Assembly (NCBI GenBank): GCA_937898635.1
Contig: CALEJW010000115.1
Location: 1-8,172, forward strand
DNA from: an uncultured Pseudomonadota bacterium
GTDB lineage: Bacteria > Pseudomonadota > Gammaproteobacteria > Burkholderiales > Usitatibacteraceae
DNA: 8,172 nucleotides
Direction: 5' to 3'
The position numbers and the translations under genes were made by a program. Below the pieces are notes generated by a model. It saw nothing but the letters and a program-made list of their open reading frames with translations, made no database searches and was not told where the DNA came from. Shown here one piece after another: positions 1 to 5,061 of this stretch (positions are counted from its first letter, which is position 1; every line of letters begins with the position of its first letter).

Positions 1-1167
1 AGCCTGCCCAACGTGCCCATCGCGCTCTACCAGGGGGCGACCAGCTTTCCGCTCATCGCGATCCCGCTCTTCATCCTCGCGGCCGCGATCATGAACACCT
101 CCGGGATCTCGCACCGCCTCATCGACTTCTGCCAGGCGCTCGTCGGCTGGGTGAGGGGGGCGCTCGCCCAGGTGAACGTGCTGAGCCACATGTTCTTCGC
201 CGAGATCTCGGGCTCGGCGGTGGCGGGCGTGGCCGCCACCGCTTCCATCATCATGCCGGCCATGAAGGCGCGCGGCTACCCGGGTCCGTTCACCGCCGCG
301 GTGACCTCCTCGACGGCGACGCTCGCGATCATCCTGCCGCCGTCGATCCCCATGATCCTCTACGCGGTCATGGCGGGCACTTCCGTCGTGCAGATGTTCG
401 TCGCGGGCATCGTGCCGGGCCTGCTCACGGGATTCGGCTTCATGGGCCTGTGCTACTGGTACGCCCTCCGCTACAACTGGCCGGTGGAGGAGATCTTCCA
501 GTGGGGCAAGCTCTGGCGCGCCTTCAAGCACGCGTTCTGGGCGCTGACGCTCCCCATCATCATCCTGGGCGGGATCTTCGGAGGCATCGTCACCGCGACC
601 GAGGGCGCGGCCCTCGCGGTGTTCGCCGCGCTCCTCGTGGGAGGCCTGGTCTATCGCGAGCTCGACTGGCCGCGGCTGCGCGAGGCGATCATCGAGGGCG
701 CGGTGCAGACGGGTGCCGTGATGCTGCTGGTGGCCGCCTCGGCCCTGCTCGGCCTCTACCTCACCGAAGTGCAGCTTCCGCAGAAGATCGCGGCGGCGAT
801 GCTTTCCGTCACCAACGAGAAGTGGGCCATCCTCGCGATCCTGAACGTCTTCTTCCTCGTCATCGGCATGTTCCTGCATTCGGCCGCCGCCATCATCCTG
901 GTGGTGCCCATCGTGATGCCGGTGGTGACCGCGGCGGGGATCGATCCGGTCCACTTCGGCGTGATCGTGACGCTCAATCTCGCGATCGGCCAGCAGACGC
1001 CGCCCGTGGCGAGCGTGCTGCTGCTCACCTGCTCGATCGCGAAGGAGAGCGTCTGGGACGTGACCCGGGCCAACATCCCCTTCATCGGGGTGCTCCTGTT
1101 CACGCTCCTGATGATCACTTACGTCCCGGTGGTGACGCTGGGGCTGGTGGACCTGTTCTACCGCTAG
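1..1167 (+). CDS. dctM: TRAP transporter large permease subunit (DctM family), 5'-truncated
   Basis: This is the large inner-membrane subunit of a tripartite ATP-independent periplasmic (TRAP) transporter, which moves an organic acid inward using an ion gradient, together with a periplasmic binding protein and a small membrane subunit. The reading frame is open from base 1, so the N-terminus lies outside the window. 388 residues are visible against a usual length near 430, so about 40 are missing. The protein is almost entirely hydrophobic helices. Family signatures are present: a small-residue stretch AEISGSAVAG at visible residues 67-76, the PPSIPM loop at 113-118, ATEG around 199-202 (usually PTE), a GIDPVHFG segment, and a TPPV segment near the end (the usual following Gly is Ala). 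The binding-protein and small-subunit genes are probably upstream. The stop is 3 bases before the crotonase gene, so the two are likely co-transcribed. The substrate is unknown; the downstream acyl-CoA genes suggest a carboxylate. Confidence 0.95.
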   Translation, partial: SLPNVPIALYQGATSFPLIAIPLFILAAAIMNTSGISHRLIDFCQALVGWVRGALAQVNVLSHMFFAEISGSAVAGVAATASIIMPAMKARGYPGPFTAAVTSSTATLAIILPPSIPMILYAVMAGTSVVQMFVAGIVPGLLTGFGFMGLCYWYALRYNWPVEEIFQWGKLWRAFKHAFWALTLPIIILGGIFGGIVTATEGAALAVFAALLVGGLVYRELDWPRLREAIIEGAVQTGAVMLLVAASALLGLYLTEVQLPQKIAAAMLSVTNEKWAILAILNVFFLVIGMFLHSAAAIILVVPIVMPVVTAAGIDPVHFGVIVTLNLAIGQQTPPVASVLLLTCSIAKESVWDVTRANIPFIGVLLFTLLMITYVPVVTLGLVDLFYR

Positions 1168-1170
1168 CCG

Positions 1171-1950
1171 ATGACCGAGACCATCCTCGTCGAGCGCGCG
1201 GGCGACATCGCCACCGTCGTGCTGAACCGCCCCGAGAAGTTGAACGCCCTCACGCGGACCATGTGGGGCCGGCTCGGGGACGCCTTCCTCGAGCTCGACG
1301 GCGACGACTCGGTGCGCTGCATCGTGCTGCGCGGCGCGGGGGAGAAGGCGTTCGCGCCCGGCAACGACATCTCGGAGTTCGAGACCGAGCGCTCCAACGT
1401 CGAGCAGGCGAGAGCCTACGGGGCGGTGATGACGCGCACGATCGAGGCGATCGGCGGCTGCCGCCATCCGGTGGTCGCGCAGATCCACGGCGTGTGCGTG
1501 GGCGGGGGCCTGGAGATCGCGGGCCTCGCGGACCTTCGCATCTGCGGGGAGTCGAGCCGCTTCGGGGTGCCGATCAACCGGCTGGGGCTCGTGATGGCCT
1601 ACGCCGAGATCGGCGCCCTCATCCGCCTCGCGGGCGAGGCGGTGGCGCTCGAGATCCTCCTCGAGGGCCGCGTCTTCGGGGCGCAGGAGGCGAAGGAGAA
1701 GGGCCTCGTCACGCGCGTCGTGCCCGATGCCGAGGTCGCCGCCGAGGCGCAGGCCACCGCGCGCCGCATCGCCGACGGGGCGCCGCTCGTGGCGCGCTGG
1801 CACAAGAAGTTCGCGCGCCGCCTGCGCGAGGCCTCGCCCCTCACCGCGGCCGAACTCGACGAGGGCTACGCCTGCTACGCCACCGAGGACTTCCACATCG
1901 GCCGCCGCGCCTTCCTCGCCAAGGCGAAGCCGCGATTCGAGGGGCGGTAG
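1171..1950 (+). CDS. Enoyl-CoA hydratase/isomerase (crotonase) family protein
   Basis: This 259-residue protein has the usual crotonase length and fold and should act on an acyl-CoA thioester in the cytosol. The N-terminal strand pattern ending in NRPEKLNAL (residues 19-27) is typical. The first oxyanion-hole segment is FAPGNDISEF (61-70). The second is the GGG at 111-113, followed by LEIAG with Glu115, which aligns with catalytic Glu144 of rat mitochondrial enoyl-CoA hydratase. The second hydratase glutamate (Glu164 in rat) aligns with Ile135 in VPINRLG, and the usual GGTQRL segment after it is absent. Classical hydratase activity is therefore doubtful; an isomerase, hydrolase, decarboxylase or lyase role is possible. 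The ATG at 1171 is 3 bases after the transporter stop, with no strong ribosome binding site, which suggests translational coupling. The C-terminal region (about 210-259) has the normal crotonase helices. The family is certain, the reaction is not. Confidence 0.93.
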   Translation: MTETILVERAGDIATVVLNRPEKLNALTRTMWGRLGDAFLELDGDDSVRCIVLRGAGEKAFAPGNDISEFETERSNVEQARAYGAVMTRTIEAIGGCRHPVVAQIHGVCVGGGLEIAGLADLRICGESSRFGVPINRLGLVMAYAEIGALIRLAGEAVALEILLEGRVFGAQEAKEKGLVTRVVPDAEVAAEAQATARRIADGAPLVARWHKKFARRLREASPLTAAELDEGYACYATEDFHIGRRAFLAKAKPRFEGR

Positions 1951-1995
1951 GGAGTGATGCGGGGGCAAGTCCCGGGAACGCCGATGAACGCCGAT
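1950..1995 (+). repeat. Direct repeat copy 1 of a 46-base unit
   Basis: This 46-base unit recurs exactly 56 bases downstream at 2006-2051 with 44 of 46 identical bases; the differences are at 1969/2025 and 1973/2029. It starts at the last base of the crotonase stop codon, runs through GGAGTGATGCGGGGGCAA and ends in two tandem GAACGCCGAT decamers. After the unit the copies diverge: this one continues into GAATGCAC, the second into ATCACGCCGAT. Confidence 0.93.
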
Positions 1996-2005
1996 GAATG
2001 CACTG

Positions 2006-2051
2006 GGGAGTGATGCGGGGGCAAATCCTGGGAACGCCGATGAACGCCGAT
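2006..2051 (+). repeat. Direct repeat copy 2 of the 46-base unit
   Basis: This is the second copy of the unit at 1950-1995 (44/46 identical). Its 3' half is also part of the left arm of the long inverted repeat (2023-2071), so the direct and inverted repeats are interleaved. Bases 1996-2005 separate the two copies. Confidence 0.93.
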
Positions 2052-2071
2052 ATCACGCCGATGAACGCCGA
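2023..2071 (+). repeat. Left arm of 49-base inverted repeat
   Basis: This arm is the reverse complement of 2160-2208 at 47 of 49 positions. The inner 42 bases (2030-2071 with 2160-2201) match perfectly, and the two mismatches lie near the outer end. The arm carries four short units: GAACGCCGAT twice, ATCACGCCGAT, then GAACGCCGA. The arms are separated by 88 bases (2072-2159). In RNA this would be a very stable long stem lying between two genes of the apparent operon. Confidence 0.93.
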
Positions 2072-2159
2072 CAAGGCCATGAACGATGCAGAGTCACTCG
2101 AGCGGGGCGCAATGGCGCAATTGAGTTTCGTCGGCAATGAGTGTCACGCCGTGCATTCA

Positions 2160-2208
2160 TCGGCGTTCATCGGCGTGATATCGGCGTTCATCGGCGTTCC
2201 CGAGATTT
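2160..2208 (-). repeat. Right arm of 49-base inverted repeat
   Basis: This arm pairs with 2023-2071 (47/49). Its inner edge, extended into the loop as 2151-2176, is also an exact 26-base reverse complement of 1978-2003 in the first direct copy, so it has two competing left partners. It ends 16 bases before the start codon of the CoA-transferase at 2225, leaving only a short single-stranded leader with a weak GTGGA ribosome-binding match (2213-2217). Confidence 0.93.
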
Positions 2209-2224
2209 TCGCGTGGATAACTCG

Positions 2225-3421
2225 ATGACCGGACCGCTGGCAGGAATACGCGTCGTCGAGCTCGCGCAGATCATGGCGGGCCCCACCTGCGGGATGCTGC
2301 TCGCCGACATGGGCGCCGACGTGATCAAGGTCGAGAAGCTGCCCGGAGGCGACGACACGCGCTCCTACACGCGGCCCTCCATCGAGGGCGAGTCGGCCGC
2401 CTTCATGATGCTCAACCGCAACAAGCGCGGCATCGCGGTGAACTTGAAGACCGCGGGGGGCCTGGAGGTCGTCAAGCGCCTCCTCGCCACCGCCGACGTG
2501 GTGACGGAGAACTACCGCAAGGGCACCCTCGAGAAGCTGGGGCTCGGCTGGGACGTCCTGCAGGCCCTCAACCCGCGCCTCGTCTATTGCGTCGTGTCGG
2601 GCTACGGGCGCACCGGGCCCTACGCCGACAAGGGCGGCTTCGACCTGATCGCCCAGGGCTTCTCGGGGCTCATGTCGATCACGGGCGAGCCCGGCGGCGC
2701 GCCGGTGAAGTCCGGCTCCCCCATCGCCGACATCAACGCCGGCATCTTCGCGGCCCTCGGCGTGGTCTCCGCGCTGCACGCCCGCCACGCGAGCGGGCGC
2801 GGGCAGATGGTGGACACCTCCCTCATGGAGGCGGCGATCCAGCAGACCTACTGGCAGAGCGCCATCTACTTCGCCACCGGCGAGAACCCCGGGCCCACGG
2901 GCTCGGCGCACATCCTCACCGCGCCCTACCAGGCCTTCCCCACCGCCGACGGCTGGATCAACGTGGGCGGGGCGAACCAGGCCAACTGGGAGAGGATCGC
3001 CCGGGCGATCGGCCGCGAGGACCTTCTCGCCGACGCTCGCTTCGCGACCAACGGAGATCGCATGAAGCACCTCGCGGAGCTGACGCCCCTCATCGCCGAG
3101 CGCATGAAGTCGAGGCCCTCGGCGCACTGGATCCGCGAGCTCGAGGCGGCGGGCGTGCCCGTGGGCCCCATCAACCGCATCGGCGACATGCTCGCCGACC
3201 CGCAGGTCGCCGCGCGCGACATGGTGGTGGAGGTCGAGCACCCGAAGGCGGGCCGGACGAAGGCGCTGGGGATGCCGGTGAAGTTTTCCGACACGCCCTG
3301 CGCCGTCACGCGCGCCTCGCCGCTCCTGGGCCAGCACACGCGGGAGGTCCTCGCGACGCTCGGCTACGACGACGCGGCCATCGACCGGCTGGCCGCGGGC
3401 GGGGCCATCGCCCTCGCCTGA
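2225..3421 (+). CDS. Family III CoA-transferase (CaiB/BaiF family)
   Basis: This cytosolic enzyme of 398 residues, the usual family length, transfers CoA between a donor thioester and a carboxylic acid through an aspartyl-CoA intermediate. The N-terminus has the family signature with GIRVVELAQ (residues 7-15), then AGPTCGMLLADMGADVIKVE. RNKRGIAVNLK follows near 65-75, and the NPRLVYCVVSGYG stretch near 115-127. The nucleophile candidate is Asp169 in PIADINAG, which matches Asp169 of formyl-CoA transferase. The C-terminal domain has the usual AAGVPVGPINRIGDMLADPQ segment near 309-328. The frame extends 28 codons further upstream, but those codons are repeat sequence, so the ATG at 2225 is preferred. 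The gene is the natural partner of the crotonase and TRAP permease: it would activate the imported acid. The acid is not identifiable. The repeat element sits immediately upstream. Confidence 0.95.
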   Translation: MTGPLAGIRVVELAQIMAGPTCGMLLADMGADVIKVEKLPGGDDTRSYTRPSIEGESAAFMMLNRNKRGIAVNLKTAGGLEVVKRLLATADVVTENYRKGTLEKLGLGWDVLQALNPRLVYCVVSGYGRTGPYADKGGFDLIAQGFSGLMSITGEPGGAPVKSGSPIADINAGIFAALGVVSALHARHASGRGQMVDTSLMEAAIQQTYWQSAIYFATGENPGPTGSAHILTAPYQAFPTADGWINVGGANQANWERIARAIGREDLLADARFATNGDRMKHLAELTPLIAERMKSRPSAHWIRELEAAGVPVGPINRIGDMLADPQVAARDMVVEVEHPKAGRTKALGMPVKFSDTPCAVTRASPLLGQHTREVLATLGYDDAAIDRLAAGGAIALA

Positions 3422-3444
3422 TGCCCCGCGGGCGCGTTTAGCAA

Positions 3445-3467
3445 TTTCTTAGGATCCGCGGAAGAAA
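3445..3467. promoter_or_regulatory. Small inverted repeat upstream of the cytochrome gene, candidate operator
   Basis: TTTCTT (3445-3450) and AAGAAA (3462-3467) form an inverted repeat with 11 bases between, centred on a region with a GGATCC palindrome. CTTAGGA at 3448-3454 recurs as CTTACGA at 3470-3476, a direct repeat with a 22-base period, or two helical turns. This AT-richer patch is the only one in the 112-base spacer between the CoA-transferase and the cytochrome c, where a promoter for the second transcription unit would be expected. TAGCAT at 3498-3503 resembles a -10 box, but the 21-base gap to TTACGA (3471-3476) is too long for a standard sigma-70 promoter. The function is inferred from position only. 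Confidence 0.3.
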
Positions 3468-3523
3468 GTCTTACGAAACGGGCTTTCCCGCGCGCCCTAG
3501 CATGGCGGCTCTTTCCACTGCCC

Positions 3524-3530
3524 GGAGAAA
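3524..3530 (+). promoter_or_regulatory. Ribosome binding site for the cytochrome c gene
   Basis: GGAGAAA lies 3 bases before the GTG at 3534, with the GGAG core 6 bases away. This spacing supports the GTG start, and the encoded N-terminus is a good signal peptide. Confidence 0.7.
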
Positions 3531-3533
3531 GCC

Positions 3534-4067
3534 GTGAATTCCCTCCTTCGCCGCGTCGCGCCGCTCGCCGCCGCCGCCGCCCTGCTCGCCGCCGCCTCGA
3601 CCGCCTGGTACGCCCAGGCCGAGGCCGCCCCCGACGCCAAGTCCTCCCCCGCGCCCGACGCGAAGAGCGTCGAGCGCGGCCGCTACCTCGCCCGCATCGC
3701 CGGGTGCAACGACTGCCACACCCCCGGCTACGCCGAGAACGGCGGCAAGGTCGACGAGAAGCTCTGGCTCACCGGCGACAGGCTCGGCTGGCAGGGCCCC
3801 TGGGGCACCACCTATCCCTCGAACCTGCGCCTCGTCCTCGCGAAGTATTCCGAGAACCAATGGGTGCAGGTGGCGAAGAGCGCGCAGTACCGCCCGCCGA
3901 TGCCGTGGTTCGCGCTCCACGACATGACGGAAGCGGACCTGCGCGCGTTCTACCGCTTCGTGCGCTGGCTCGGCCCCGCCGGGGAGCCCGCGCCGGCCTA
4001 CGTCGCGCCGGGCCGGGCCGCGGCCGGCCCCGTCGTCGCGTTCCCCTCGCCGCCGGCGGCGAAATGA
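3534..4067 (+). CDS. Exported mono-haem c-type cytochrome
   Basis: This 177-residue periplasmic electron carrier is predicted from a signal peptide and one haem-attachment site. Residues 1-7 are basic (LLRR), 8-24 form an Ala/Leu-rich hydrophobic core, and cleavage is plausible near AQA (27-29). A flexible Ala/Pro/Lys linker follows to about residue 45. The haem motif is CNDCH at 58-62, with His62 as proximal ligand. Met123 in PPMPW is the best candidate distal ligand. The ending WLGPAGEPAPAYV (145-157), followed by an Ala/Pro-rich tail, resembles cytochromes c that serve periplasmic dehydrogenases. It has a GTG start with a GGAG site. The NmrA-like gene begins 28 bases after the stop, so the two are probably co-transcribed. 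No dehydrogenase or oxidase partner lies in the window, so its redox partner is unknown. Confidence 0.9.
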   Translation: MNSLLRRVAPLAAAAALLAAASTAWYAQAEAAPDAKSSPAPDAKSVERGRYLARIAGCNDCHTPGYAENGGKVDEKLWLTGDRLGWQGPWGTTYPSNLRLVLAKYSENQWVQVAKSAQYRPPMPWFALHDMTEADLRAFYRFVRWLGPAGEPAPAYVAPGRAAAGPVVAFPSPPAAK

Positions 4068-4082
4068 TCCGCCGGGGCGAAC

Positions 4083-4088
4083 GGGAGG
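4083..4088 (+). promoter_or_regulatory. Ribosome binding site for the NmrA-like gene
   Basis: GGGAGG lies 7 bases before the GTG at 4096 in the 28-base gap after the cytochrome stop. It supports that GTG as the start. Confidence 0.75.
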
Positions 4089-4095
4089 CGAAGCC

Positions 4096-5046
4096 GTGAG
4101 CGCGAAGAGGGTCATCGCCGTCGTGGGCGCCACGGGCGCCCAGGGCGGCGGGCTCGCCCGCGCGATCCTCGACGACCCGGAAGGCGGCTTCGCGCTGCGC
4201 GCGATCACGCGCGATCCCGGCGCCGAGGGCGCGCGCGAACTGGCCCGCCGCGGCGCCGAGGTCGTCGCCGCCGACGCCGACGACGAGGCGAGCCTCGCGC
4301 GCGCCTTCGCCGGCGCCCACGGCGCCTACTGCGTCACCAACTACTGGGCGCATTTCTCGCCCGAGCGGGAACTCGCGCAGGCGAGGAATCTCGCGCGGGC
4401 CGCCCGCGCCGCGGGCGTGCGCCACGCGATCTGGTCCACCCTCGAGGACACGAGGAAGCTCGTGCCGCTCGAGAGCGAGCGGATGCCCACGCTCCTGGGG
4501 CGCTACAAGGTGCCGCACTTCGACGCGAAGGGCGAGGCGGACGCGGCCTTCACCGAGGCGGGCGTGCCCGCGACCTTCCTCCTCACCTCCTTCTACTGGG
4601 AGAACTTCATCCACTTCGGCATGGGCCCGAAGCCCGGGCCCGACGGCACGCTCGCGATCACGATGCCCATGGGCAACGCGAAGCTGCCGGGCATCGCCGC
4701 CGAGGACATCGGCCGCGCGGCCTACGGGATCTTCCGGGGGGGCGACTCCTGGGTCGGCCGCCGGGTGGGCATCGCCGGCGAGCACCTCACGGGAGCGCAG
4801 ATGGCCGAGGCGATGGGCGCGGCCCTCGGCCGCGCCGTCCGCTACCAGGACATCGCCCCCGAGGCCTACCGCGCGCTCGGCTTCCCGGGCGCCGACGACC
4901 TCGGCAACATGTTCCAGTACAAGCGCGACTTCGAGACCGCGTTCTGCGGCGCGCGCAGCGTCGAGGCCACGCGAGCGCTCGTTCCCCGGCTGCAGGATTT
5001 CGCCGCGTGGCTCGCGGCGAACGCGAAGCGCATCCCGCTCGGCTGA
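4096..5046 (+). CDS. NmrA/HSCARG-like NAD(P)-binding protein
   Basis: This 316-residue cytosolic protein belongs to the atypical short-chain dehydrogenase group of NmrA-like proteins, which bind NAD(P) and act as redox sensors or as reductases. The Rossmann glycine motif GATGAQGGG is at residues 11-19, directly after the first beta strand. A TRDP segment follows the second strand, where cofactor phosphate selection occurs, and an Asp/Ala-rich stretch with ADADDEASL comes next. WSTLEDTR (113-120) and FYWENF (166-171) are typical of HSCARG-like members. The classical YxxxK dehydrogenase dyad is not evident, so catalysis is uncertain. The C-terminal part (about 210-300) is the small substrate domain. 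It follows the cytochrome c gene closely, and its stop faces the end of a minus-strand gene 15 bases away. The family call is strong; the physiological role is unknown. Confidence 0.9.
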   Translation: MSAKRVIAVVGATGAQGGGLARAILDDPEGGFALRAITRDPGAEGARELARRGAEVVAADADDEASLARAFAGAHGAYCVTNYWAHFSPERELAQARNLARAARAAGVRHAIWSTLEDTRKLVPLESERMPTLLGRYKVPHFDAKGEADAAFTEAGVPATFLLTSFYWENFIHFGMGPKPGPDGTLAITMPMGNAKLPGIAAEDIGRAAYGIFRGGDSWVGRRVGIAGEHLTGAQMAEAMGAALGRAVRYQDIAPEAYRALGFPGADDLGNMFQYKRDFETAFCGARSVEATRALVPRLQDFAAWLAANAKRIPLG

Positions 5047-5061
5047 GGCCGGTCCCCGCGC

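Larger units (their letters stand above)
1951..2224. repeat. Structured intergenic repeat element (direct and inverted GAACGCCGAT repeats)
   Basis: This 274-base gap between the crotonase and the CoA-transferase holds no convincing gene. It is built from a decamer, GAACGCCGAT, present in tandem at 1976-1995 and 2032-2051. A related ATCACGCCGAT unit and a further GAACGCCGA follow at 2052-2071, and the same series appears inverted at 2160-2201. Two direct copies and one long inverted repeat result (separate entries). The central 88 bases (2072-2159) are lower in GC than the genes and unique within the window. Short open frames across it encode decamer-derived strings such as FIGV or NADE and look spurious. 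From memory, similar GAACGCCGAT arrays are scattered between genes of many proteobacteria and sit next to small genes for GxxExxY proteins; this was not checked. No transposase is present, so a non-autonomous or decayed mobile repeat is the simplest reading. Confidence 0.85.

Noticed and set aside
450..1997. Long open frame (515 codons) overlapping the transporter and crotonase genes in another + frame
   Set aside because: Its product is an Arg/Gly/Ala-rich string with no family signature, and it overlaps two well-recognised genes; it is a by-product of high GC.
1976..2201. CRISPR array
   Set aside because: Repeats are 10-11 base units in direct and inverted orientation without regular unique spacers of 25-40 bases, and no cas gene is present.
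2141..2224. 28-codon upstream extension of the CoA-transferase
   Set aside because: The extra residues are translations of the decamer repeats, and the family N-terminus aligns with the ATG at 2225.
1998..2228. 76-codon open frame across the repeat region
   Set aside because: Most of it is repeat-derived, no ribosome binding site is evident, and the product resembles nothing known; treated as spurious.
2144..3337. 397-codon minus-strand frame opposite the CoA-transferase
   Set aside because: Low-complexity His/Arg/Gly/Val-rich product lying antisense to a clear CaiB-type gene; it begins in repeat sequence. A composition artefact.
3423..3433. Terminator hairpin after the CoA-transferase
   Set aside because: Only a 4-base GCCC/GGGC stem with a 3-base loop and no proper T run; too weak to call.
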